Of a DNA stretch of 64,000 bases, positions 34,774 to 46,300 are shown one piece after another; positions within the stretch are counted from its first letter, which is position 1, and every line of letters begins with the position of its first letter. A program made the position numbers and the translations under genes. Source of the DNA: Canna indica (lineage: Eukaryota; Streptophyta; Magnoliopsida; Zingiberales; Cannaceae); NCBI GenBank assembly GCA_034359265.1, contig CP136895.1, forward strand, positions 55,198,001-55,262,000. Direction: 5' to 3'. Below the pieces are notes generated by a model that had not been told where the DNA came from, did no database searches, and saw only the letters and a program-made list of their open reading frames with translations.

Positions 34774-35918
34774 CCTCGTGCCCTTTACAAGCAAAATATT
34801 GGCCAACTGCTAGTTGATTGTAATACAAGTTTTTACATACTTAAGGACACTTCAAATGACAAAATGGGTGTGGGACAAGCTTCCTAGGCTATGCTAGTTA
34901 ATAAACGAGTGGTTACACACATATATGCACTATTGACAACTCTTTGACTAAACTAGCTCAAGAATGATAATATGATATGAGGGCAATGTTGCGGTTGTCA
35001 TTAATCATTGAGGAAATCGAAAAGGAACTCAAGCTTTTGGTGTGATCGCTCACGAATTGAGATAGTTGAATTTTACTAAAATAGTTTTATTGACTTCCAA
35101 TGTATTATAAATACTACTAGATGATACTATGATAAATCAGAACATCTAAAATTAATAAAATTTAGTAGATTAGTAGATTGTGTTTCTTGCGTATATATTT
35201 TTAATAATTATATACACAATAATTTTATACTTAATAAATATATTTTATAAACTTATAATGAAAATTGAATAGTCTGCATAGGCAATAATTTTATACTTAA
35301 TAAATATATTTTATAAACTTATAATGAAAATTGAATAGTCTGCATAGGCCATGACACAGTTCTTCGCTTTGTACAACACAACTCATGCCATGGCTAGCAA
35401 AATTAAGCAATTATGCTCAATCTAACTAAGCCATGGGCGAGACAATGCATGGTGGATAAAATGATAAATTCTAACGAATTTAATTACAAAATTGCCACTA
35501 CACCACATCTAAGCAACAAATGAATTTGAACCGCAATCAAAACAACACTAAAGGTCCCCGAAGGCAGAAGGGCTATACAAGACCCTTGCTTGCTACCAAA
35601 TAAAGGTAAATTTACAAGGACTTTATACAAAATATATAGATTACATATATGAAACTTTTCTACAAGATTTCCACATTACATATAAGAACATTCCCTAATA
35701 ATTGAGCGGACAAATTATGCACAATTTTAGTTTTGGTACAACTTTAGATCTTGAAGAAGGGTTTTTGTTTTATTTTTTCGAACTTCTAAACTAGCAACAA
35801 GTGCTTTGACCAACGAACCTTGCTCATTTTGTGGCAATTTCATTTGTCTCAACCCTTGGAATTGATTGTTACACCCATGGGATGAACATTTTAAAACTAC
35901 ACATGTTTGAGTTCGAAT
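34774..35918. other. intergenic sequence with a 66-bp tandem duplication
   Basis: AT-rich DNA without coding signal. 35217-35282 is repeated perfectly at 35283-35348 (starts CAATAATTTTATACTTAATA). Confidence 0.6.
35217..35348. repeat. perfect 66-bp tandem duplication
   Basis: Two identical copies head to tail with no mismatch seen, implying a recent duplication. Confidence 0.93.
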
Positions 35919-36415
35919 TAGGGCCGGCAACGGATCAGATACGGTGCATATACTGCATTATTCGTATCCGCACTGCACCCCATATCCGCACCTTCGTATC
36001 CGCCATGGATGTGAATATAGATATCCATATATGCATAGTTTCAAATGCGGATATCCGCACCGCATCTGTATCCGCATCGTATTTAATAAAAAAATATTAA
36101 AATAATATATTTAATTAAAAAATCAATAAATTACCAATTCATTTATCCAAAATAAATATATAATATACTTTAAAATTCATATTGACATGAAATTACCATA
36201 GAATTTTTATATATATTAATAACTTATATGGGCAAAATAGTAATTCAAAGACGCGGATAAGCGGTGCGGATACGGTGCGGATCCACGATCATATCCGTAT
36301 CCGCACCATATCTCCACGGATATAAATTTTCTAAATTTGTATCCGTATTCATATTCGTTTTTACTTGCGAATATATTTGGATATTGTGCGGATGCGGATA
36401 AAATTGCCACCCCTA
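35919..36415. mobile_element. hAT MITE (497 bp)
   Basis: TIRs TAGGGCCGGCAACGGAT and (reverse complement) TAGGGGTGGCAATTTTAT with perfect 8-bp duplication GTTCGAAT (35911-35918, 36416-36423). Both arms are dense in TATCCGCA/TGCGGATA motifs. Non-coding. Confidence 0.9.
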
Positions 36416-36423
36416 GTTCGAAT

Positions 36424-37780
36424 ACATGCTTTGCCTCTCAAACTTTAGCATTACAATTATCCTCTCATAAATGATCTTGGCTATATTTTATGAATCGATT
36501 ATCAACTTTTTTTTCTTTAAATCTTGTTTGATATTTAAATCGTGTTCTCAAAAATTGAGTGTTCCATGTCGATGATGCCATGTAAGCATGAGATAATTGG
36601 TTGATCACAACAAAGCTTTTGTCCTCACCCGAGCACACCTACATGTGACAAAGAGTTTGTGGGCCGAAGAAAAGCACAAGTAATTAAGATAAAACTTTGA
36701 AAGTGAAGAAAACAATCATGTACTTGTTCTTTAGTTCAATTTTCTTCTTAATAGAGCCTTAGCCCTTGCTATCTATATCAAGATTAGGGTTCATCCAGAG
36801 CTGCTCGAGTGTGAGGATGACTCTTTCTGCATAAGCAATGACATGCTGATTCCGTCTGTTCAACCACATGCGTAGAGCAATCTGTCTCATATTTTTCGTT
36901 CTCAAGATGCAATGATGTCTAAATTAATCAAAAATGTCATTACCAAACAATGATTTCATAGTTGGCCTCTTTGGCTTATTGCTCTTTTTTCTTTAGCTCA
37001 GTTGTGCATAAATGAAGCACAATGTGAGTGTCAACCCCACAAAGTTCTTGTATATATAACCCACAAAGTGCTTTTGAGGTAAGATTACGAAGTGCATTTG
37101 AGGTAAGAGCCAATACAAGTTTAGGGACATGTAGCTATGTTCAAACTGAGCTCCTTTCATTTTCTTTTTGAGAATTTAAGCTTGCAAAAACAAGATAGTC
37201 ATCTAGTCTACTACATCTAATCAAGAACCGAGCAATATACGACTACTCAAACCCAAAGAGTCATATATATTATTACCCAATTTTTAGTATATTTTTCCAC
37301 TTGACTTTTTTCTGGCCAGACTAGTTGAACTAATGGTTCAAACTTCGGTTCATGTTTAAAAACATTGCTCTAGGTTTAAAAAATTACTGATTTGTATCAT
37401 TACTGATTCATGTCATTACTACCAAAATCAGAAGTGTACTTGTGATCATCATAGAATGCTAGAAGAGCCATGAGCATAATGAAAGAACCTAAGGTACACA
37501 AGTGTACTTAAGAAGAAATCATGATCTATGAAAACATGGATAGTTCATGATTCATCACTCATTTAACAAATAGTCTAGAGCATGCATCTAATAATTGGTG
37601 TTAATATAGGCTATCAGAAAAAAGAGCAATGAACTGAGCCAACTAATCAAAGGCATGCCTGTCTAGTGGCAATAATAAAAAGAAAGGACATTGAATATTT
37701 AGAAAATTAGCATCATGGGAATTTATTTTTCAATATTTAGAAAGGACAAAGGTTAGTATTAAGCTATAGTTAGTTTGTAC
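36424..37780. other. intergenic sequence, nothing recognised
   Basis: No conserved coding stretch, no clear repeat beyond short AT-rich words. Confidence 0.3.
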
Positions 37781-38101
37781 GGTTAGAAAGTCAATTTTTG
37801 ACCTAACTCCATCTCAAAAACTAGTTAGGGGGCGAATTGTCCAATCTATTTAAAGACTGTTCAGACCATAACCTCAAGTAATGTGAAACTTTAACACACC
37901 CCCTCATACTCAAAATACATATATGAAGCGTGAAACTCTGCAGGTGGCCCAATATCAACCATATGTTTGACTCTGATACCATATTAGAGAAAATGGACTT
38001 GGACCTAACTTCATCCCAAAAGCTAACTCATGGGAGGAAAATTTCACAATCTATTTAAAGACTATCTAGGCCACAACCTCAAGTAATATGAGACTTTAAC
38101 A
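37781..38101 (-). mobile_element. TRIM (miniature LTR retrotransposon)
   Basis: About 320 bp in total. LTR-like copies at 37781-37896 and 37982-38101 share ATCTATTTAAAGACT and CCTCAAGTAATRTGARACTT. Between them is an interior of about 85 bp with PBS TGGTATCAGAG (minus, 37981-37971) and a purine tract GAGTATGAGGGGGTG (minus) against the left LTR. Each LTR end reads TTTAACA. No ORF. Target duplication is decayed. This layout is the definition of a TRIM. Confidence 0.85.
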
Positions 38102-39368
38102 CTTACCTATAATATGATTGGTGCAACATTTAATACTATTGCTCAAAGAATAAAGTTAATTGCACAGCTACCACTATCAATTATGCGATTCAAACCACCA
38201 ATTTGCTGGTTGGAAAACAAAATCAGTTGAAGAAACAAAAAGGGTTTAAGCTACAAATTTGTGATAAAAATATGTATAGCTCACAAAATTAGCATAGTCA
38301 GTAAGAAAGTAAAATAAAAGGGTCTTCCAACTTTCAACTAAGTGCTTAAAATCTTAGAAACCACCCAAGTGACTTAAAACAAGGAAAGTGGCTACCAATA
38401 GAGTGTAAAAAAGGCAGGACAGAAATTATGCATCCTATGACAAGGCATAGGATTGATCATACTACCTACATCACCACCTGGCAACGATCTAATGGGATTG
38501 AGTAGATCACATATAGTCATTTGGCTGACATTAACAAATCCTTGTCAACTTAATAATCAAAAGAATCCATACAATCTATGCATCCAAATCTTTTTATGTT
38601 GCACTACACACAGTTTTTCGACAGCGCCCCTTGCCAAGAGTGTGAGGGTGGAGCCCCCGGAGATTTTTTGAGCCCTTTGGACTGTGATCATGTGTCGCCC
38701 TATATAAACTCACATGTAATAATTATCTTGCATAAAAAAATCCTAATAGTGAAAAACTTCTAGTACGGCCGTGCAAATAGGCAATTTTGCCAAACCACGT
38801 AAATCTTATGTGTTCTTATGTGTTTTATTTTTCTCTCGTTTCTTGTCTATTGCGCTAGATCTATTCCCAACAAATTCTGAATTGAATCGGCTGATCAGAC
38901 CAAATTCTGATAAGGCAATCTTCTGCATTCGTTTTCAGCAACAAATATGCAAGAAAAGGCAAAAGTACAGCTGAAATGTAGATCGCTTTCTCGACAATAA
39001 ATAAGGTACGTTTATTAGTTTCAGATGGAGGATTTGCGTTCACTGCAAGTAGAACACAGGGCATAAGCAATGCTTAGTAATTCATGCATATCTCAATTCA
39101 AACATGATAAATACATACTGAACTAGCCTTACAAAGCATGAAAATTAAACTGCAAGAAGAGCTGCTGTGAGGTTGCAATAAGCAGCTATTCTGCATCTTT
39201 AGTGCTTATGCTTTTCCGTGCATCCATTTATGTCCAACATGAGCAACTGAGTAAGAACTGATTGGGAGGTCTTCCATTAGTGATCTTCTTCATGGCTTTT
39301 CAAGCAATCTGGTCTCGAGGAATCAGAAGAAAGATTTAGGGTGTTTGCCCGCAATCCATCTGTTCCAG
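38102..39368. other. intergenic sequence and MLO 3' flank
   Basis: No gene seen. The right part should hold the 3'UTR and polyadenylation signals of the minus-strand MLO gene, whose TAA is at 39371-39369. Confidence 0.35.
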
Positions 39369-40372
39369 TTAGAGATGAGGGGTTTGACTCTCCTTTTGTT
39401 CATCAGAAGGATCAGCCACAAGCTCTTCCATAGAGGCTCTAGATGAGCATCGGGACAAGGTGCCTGATCCAATTGTGTTGGTCTCATCCGTCTCATCCAC
39501 TGTTGATCCCAATGAGATAGTTGAAGTTGTTGTTCCAAGGCGGGAAAGCACTGGGTCACGTTTAGACTTCTCTTTAACTCTTCTGCACCAACTATGAAGT
39601 GATTCACGAACGCTCTCGGCAATTAAAGATTTCTTAAATTTGGATCCCATCTACATATGTTAGGAAAATGAATCAGAAAAATGGTAGTACAATCGAAGAA
39701 TAGTCAATTAGTGGGCTCTTTTTGAAAGTTTGTATACAAAATATACATGACTATCTGCCAGTCAGAAGAATAAAAAAGAATATCATACAGTTTCAACTTT
39801 GAAGTTTAAGTTAACCTGGGAAATTATCACATTCAGGGGTAATGTGCTGTAGCTGCACCAAAACTGAACTAGTAACCTGAAATATGCAGCAAACCAACTC
39901 AAATTAATTCACAAAATATATTTAGTTGGTGTGCATGCAGATTAAAAATCAGAATAAGATTCATTGTAGATGTACTGGGCGGAAACTGGATGTATCTGTT
40001 TTTTTTTCTTTTCTAAACAAGCAGGATAACTATAAATTAACTTTCTTCGTAACTCTACCTTATGCATATGTAAAATTGTAGTGTGAATTGAGTCTCTTTT
40101 ATGTAATGATTAAGCAGCGAAGGTGGTATTCGGTGTCAAGACCTTTGCTATGATCAACAATAAAGGCCTGTACTAACTAAGCTAGCTGACACCTAGTGGC
40201 TTCTCCGTTGCTACTGAGTTGTCCAATTTCATTGATTCCATTCTAAATGGCACCTCTTATCATCATAGACAACATGGTTATACACGTATGATCAATAAAC
40301 ATACCCTAAAATCAAGCGAACAACAACCATAAAATGGTTCTTCGTGAAACATGATTGTGCACTTAAATCCCA
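39369..40372 (-). CDS. MLO: MLO exons 13-15 (C-terminal)
   Basis: Exon 13 (40372-40305, [20 protein letters not shown]), exon 14 (39876-39816, [14 protein letters not shown]) and exon 15 (39650-39369, [20 protein letters not shown] then a Ser/Thr/acidic tail). Frame joins exon 12 (FIWSL|WDLS) exactly across the 16.3 kb intron. The C-terminal tail is shorter than in Arabidopsis clade members. Confidence 0.9.
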
Positions 40373-43300
40373 CTGTAAAAATAGATTGCTTGTTAGATAT
40401 ACATGAAGACAATTGACAGAAATGTAAGTAACTATAGTTGTCCAAAATTATCAGTAGAATAAAAGATTTCATCTGTGTTTGAAACAAATGCATATGGATA
40501 AAGTAAATATGTTAATCTCAGAAGCTTTGCTTTTGTGGAAATTAGGGAAATAATAGAATCTTCATATGGTAGTCGCTTCTACCAATGGATATATGACATG
40601 TTATTTACATTTTGGTCCCATATTATTTACACTTTGGTCCATTAACACTCTCCATCAAGTTAGAGCACATATATCATGCAAACCCAACTTACTACAATAT
40701 GTATATTATTCTAGGACCTCGTAAAGATTTGGTTAGCATATCGACTAACCGATCATTAGAGCTCACAAATGACATGACTATCTCTTTGGATTTCACTTTC
40801 TCCCTAATGAAGTGAGAGTCAATTTCTATGTACTTTGTTCTTTTATGAAAAATTGGATATGAGACAATATGCATAGTTGCATGGTTGTCAGAGAGTAACT
40901 TCATTGGTTGTGCTTGAATGATGTCAAGTTCTTCCATCAATTGCTTAAGTCATATCAACTCACATGTTACAAGAGACTATGAGATCAAATTACCATCAAA
41001 CATTACATAGTACCTAGAAGTAGATCGACTATGAGAGCACAGCCTGATAGCGATCAACATGAGTGATTATATCCTCACGCATGACCTTGACATTTGGGGT
41101 AACCTCCAATAAGTCATTAAACTCGATTATCATAGCTTGATAGCAATCAACATGAGTGATCATATCCTCATCTAATTTGCCCATACAACTTTGTTGGCCT
41201 CATCAATATCTCACGGTGTCCTAGAGGTGATCAGGCTGTCCTCATCCCATGAACCACACTTCAAAAGCAGTCAACCATGAGGCATAACTTTTCCCATTTA
41301 ATTTCTTCATGGTAATTACCAAAGATCTCTCTAGTTTGGTGGGTCCATGGTGTCTACTTGTGGAATGACTTAATTTGGACACGTCGAGTACCTTCCTCCA
41401 CTTCTTGGGCTTTCAAGAATATGTTGCATATAAGATACCTTACTTTGCCTCATAAGACACATAAGATTGGTAATGGTAGAAATACTATGCTTTAGCATTG
41501 TTAAATATGTTAATGTTTAATATTATGATGTTATTTACTATTGGTATAGGTTATCTTTGAGGCTCATCATACCATGTTTTAGGCTTATATATAGCCTCCT
41601 TTCTTATTAATGAAATAGAATTTTGGGGCTCAACATGGTATTAGAATAGCACTAGAGTTTTCTTCTTCTTCTTTTTTCCAGTTTTTTTTCCTTTCTTTTC
41701 CCCTGTGCCGCCGAGCTGGCGGCTTCCTCTTTCGCCGCGCTCAGGACAACGCCGTTCTCTGCCTCCCGCGCCTATGAGAAGGTGCGATCGACAGGCAAAG
41801 GATTTCTCCTGTGAGAAGGCACAGGCGATCTCCCAATTGTCGACGAGGAGCTTGTTATTTTTTCTTCCACCGCGTGTGGCTCAGTCGAGCAGGAGATCAA
41901 TCTATGTTCTTCCGCCATGGATCTTCTGTTCTTCCTGTCGGTCCCTGCTCGATCGAAGTGTGGCTGGGTGAAAGATTCGTTTAATCGAAGAGATCAATCT
42001 CGTCGAAGCCTTGTTTTTGCCGCCTCTGTCTTTGAGGGGCTTGGTCGAAATGAGCGCCCGCCAATTTGTGTTTTGACGGGCGCCAATATTACCTCCAACC
42101 GAGCCAACTTCTACAGCCGGCTCCTCCAATCGGCTTCCTTTTATAGCCGGCTCTCCGAGCCGATTTGAAGCCAAGCCATCTTCAAGCCAGCTCTTCACAG
42201 CAGTTTCTTCACAACAGGCTGGTTTTTTGGATTCTCGACTTCTCGGGGAGTTTTTGTTCGCCGTCTAGGTTTTGGGTTCCAACTCAGAAGTTATTTCTGT
42301 CCCATTTGGTATTTGCTTTATTTTCAAGTATGTCAAACTCTATGATGGATCCCAAAACTGCAACTCTGAGTACTTCTATCAAACTTAATGGCACCAATTA
42401 TATTATCTAGTCTCGGGCTTTTCGTGTTTTCTGTGGTTCCCAAAAGAAAATTAAACACCTTGAAGATGATCCTCCTGACCCAGCCGATATTGAAAACTAT
42501 TCTGATTGAGAGGCAAACGATTATGTCGTTCTCTCATGGATGATCAATAGTCTGGAGCCGCAAATTGCCTCAACAGTTATTTTTCTTGACACTGCCAAAA
42601 GCATTTAGGATTTTGGTAGAAATTAGAGATCGAAATAGAAAGATAAACTAATATTCAATTGAAGAGACAAAGTGCAAGAATCTCAACACTAAGTTCTTTA
42701 ACTAAGTTGCCCTTTGGGAGTGGACAATGCTCCAAATACAAATAGATAGCTAAACAAAAACAATGCTAATACTAAAACAAACACATATTTATAACAATGA
42801 AAATGCTGAATTATAGGTAACTGATAGTAGTTGAGGGAATAGTGCTTGGCGATTATAGAATGTGGGATTGAGGGAATAGTGCTTGGCGATTATGGAATGT
42901 GGGATTGAGGGAATAGTGGGAATCATGGTTTAAAATCTTGGTTTCGGTACCGATTTCGGTACCTGGCCGAAACCGGTACCGTACTGACACTCGGTACGGT
43001 CCGATACGGAAAACACCATACCGTTTTTTTTAAAAATAAATAAATAGAAATAGCTCCAAATCTTCAATAGCAACATAATTGATAAAGAAATGCTTAAAAT
43101 CAATATTCAAATGTCAATTACATGAATACAATATTTAAAATGCGGACGAATGACGTCCGTCATACCCATACGGGTCATACATATCTTGGCCTTCGAGACA
43201 TACACGACTAAGGTCAACACCGTAGGTCTCTAATGCCCATATTTGAAAATTTTCCCATGGCATAATGTCTCGGTATCCATTATACCACATTGATATTAGC

Positions 43301-46300
43301 GTTTCTTTGTTGGGATTCCAAAAACTAGATCCTGTATCATCAGTTGAGTAGCAACTGGATACAGAGTAGGTGGATTCAGAAACCTCTTGCAAACTACTCA
43401 TCATATCGTGATGGTAATCTTGCAAAGCTGTCAGTCCACCTCCTCGGCACGGGCCTCTCTTCTTGTACACCTGAGTTGTTTGTCCGATTCTAGCACCATG
43501 GTCATCTTGGGTGGCGTGATCGAAGTATTGCTCATTTGTCCATAGATCATCAAGTGGCAGTGTTGATGGCACGACGGTGTCTTCTCCACCAGCTCCATCA
43601 TCATCATCATCTCTTCCGTCTTCTGTGCTGCTACTGCTATGAACGGAGGGCTCGTCTTCTTCGTCCTCTTCTGCTTCTGTAATCGCATCCAAATGATCAA
43701 TTGGTCGTTTACCTTTGGCTTTGCCTTTTGCCTTTGAAGGTGTTGCCTTTTTTTTTCCCTTTGATTGGGAAGATGGAGAGTCCGATTTTGATCGACGTCT
43801 TGCTTGCCGAATTCGTTGAGAGTCTAAGGGAGTAATGGCCATGTCTTCTGGTTGGCTCTCAGACCCAAGTGCATCAGATATAATTGGTGAAGGCCGGTCG
43901 CCTGGTTCATCAAGAAGAGACTGGTCGCTCTCCATTGCACTCCACCAATCAATTATCGGGTCCGCATCGCCTTGGACGAACTCGACATCGAATGGATCTA
44001 CATGTTGAATATCTTCATTTTCTAATGTCCGCATTCGAAGCCGCATGTTGTAATGAACGTACTAGCTTTTCTAATCGGGCATATGAAAGCCGGTTGCGCG
44101 GCTTGGTATGAATCAAGGAGAAGGTCGACCAATTTCTCTAGCATCCACTTGATGATGTGGTTTGCGAGAGGATACGTGTTGCAATCTTCCGAAGAATTGG
44201 AGCTTCGGTTCCAAATTGCAATCACCATTCAACTGCAATAGATTTAAAATTGATATTAGTAACGACTAATGAGATTACCAATTTTATCATTAATAAATAA
44301 ATTGAAAAAAAAATTATATCTACCTAGATCCATAGAATCTCGGCACGATATTGCAAATGGATCTCCGAAAGTGCCACTTGAATCTCGAAAATATTTTGAT
44401 TCATTTAAAGCTTGTGCCGCTTCATTGATTGATGTCGTCATTCGTTGTATGACCTTGCGAAACAGATATAACAAACTATTCGTCGTTCCAAGATCATATC
44501 GATACTGGTATGCGGGATTTAAAGAATACGCTACAAAAAATTATAAATCTAATAAGTAATTTAGCATAATGAATTAAAATTAAATAAATTTCAGAAAATT
44601 AAATAAAAAATTACTTGCGATGTGTATGTCACTACCCATTTGATCCTTCCACCTCTGGGAGATAATGTCGATGAAGGGTTTATACTTAGTTGGAGAAATC
44701 ATAACCCTCTTGATTTCCTCTTGTGCTTGGTGGACGTAGTGGTAGATATGACCCATTTGAGGCGTCTTTTCCATATCCACCTGTCGTAGAACCTTGTATA
44801 ATTGTTTTACGGCGACGACTATCTCCGCAACGCAATCCCAGAAGCGCGTGTTGAGGATGTACTTCTCGGTTTGCTTTCCATCATTAGTTCTGGCATATCT
44901 TGATGTAGACCATTCCTCACTTGTAAACATTGATCGAAGGCCCGCCTTACGTTGTTGGAGCGACCTTAATGCGATGAAATTGGTTGCAAAACGAGTCGCT
45001 CCCGATCGAAGAATTTCACCTAAAATATGAAATTATTATTAGTAATTATCACCTAAACTAATTAATAAATAAATACTATAAATTATTTTTTTAAAATACC
45101 TTATGTAAATTTTTTCATAAGGGCGTGTACCCATGTGTGGTTGTATATGAAGCGCGTAATTTGTTGTGCCTTCTTTACATTCGTCTTCACCATCGGTATA
45201 TCACCGATATCTTTCATCATTAGGTCTATACAATGGGCTGCACATGGAGTCCAACATATGTGAGAATAATCCAGTTCAATTATCTCACCATCCCTTTTGA
45301 AATTGACTCTATTGTCGGTTATAATTTGAACAAAGTTCTGGGGTCCATTCGCCTCGATCACCTCCTTCATCAGCTTCGAGATGTAGAGAGCGGTATGGAC
45401 TTCATCGGACGCGTTCACCGACTTGTGATAGATAACCCTCCTGTTACAATAGATGAGGAAGTTGATGATGCTCATTCGGGTTGGTCCGGTCCAACTATCG
45501 CACATCAAACTGCATCCGTAATCCCCCCATTGCCGCTTGACGTCGTCGATCCATTCATTTATTTCCTTGACCTCATGTTCAAGCAAAGGTCCTGAAATTT
45601 CATACGAAGTTGGAGGGGTAATACCTGGGCCTACCTTTTGGATGGTAGACACCATAGTTCGGTAGTACGGGTTGTTGGTTGTATTTGCGGGAATCCGACT
45701 GAAGTGGAACCATTTGGAGATGGCCTTCCCCAACTCCCACTTCTTCGGCTTGTCGTACATATCGTCTATGCGTTGTTGCTTTGCTGATGAAGGAGGAAAT
45801 GCCCTGGGATGAAGATCAGAAATATTAACATTAGTTTTCCTACCACTTGCTCCGATGTTTGAGAAGAATCCACGAAGGCTTCCTCTGCTGCCTCCTCTGC
45901 TCCGAGTTTGAAGTGCTCTCATGCTAGAACTCCGGCCAATTCGAGGACTGGAGGGAATTGGACCGCTTCGGTCCATTGCTCCGGCAACCTAAGTTGAGCT
46001 GACGCTGCTTATGCCACCGTTGCCACTGTCGCCGCCATATTCGAATTGAGATTCAGGATAATACATCTATTCTCGTTCGTAATGCTATGCTCCAATGAAG
46101 CTCGGATGCCGGCTTCAAATTTTGCATCCTCGTCGTAATCGCCGCCTCGAGCCTCATAATGGTCACCGCTGACATTTTGGGTAGCTCGTCGGTCGAACTC
46201 GGCTTATTGAGCTGCATTCTTAAGACGTTCCTCCTTCTTGTTGTTGAGTTGCGCTTTGAACATCTTTCGGACTTCAGACGGTACTTTGGAGCAATTGACG

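Noticed and set aside
43135..44046. A 303-residue open frame as a separate host gene
   Set aside because: It continues in order after the hAT dimerisation domain and lies inside the TIR/TSD-bounded element.
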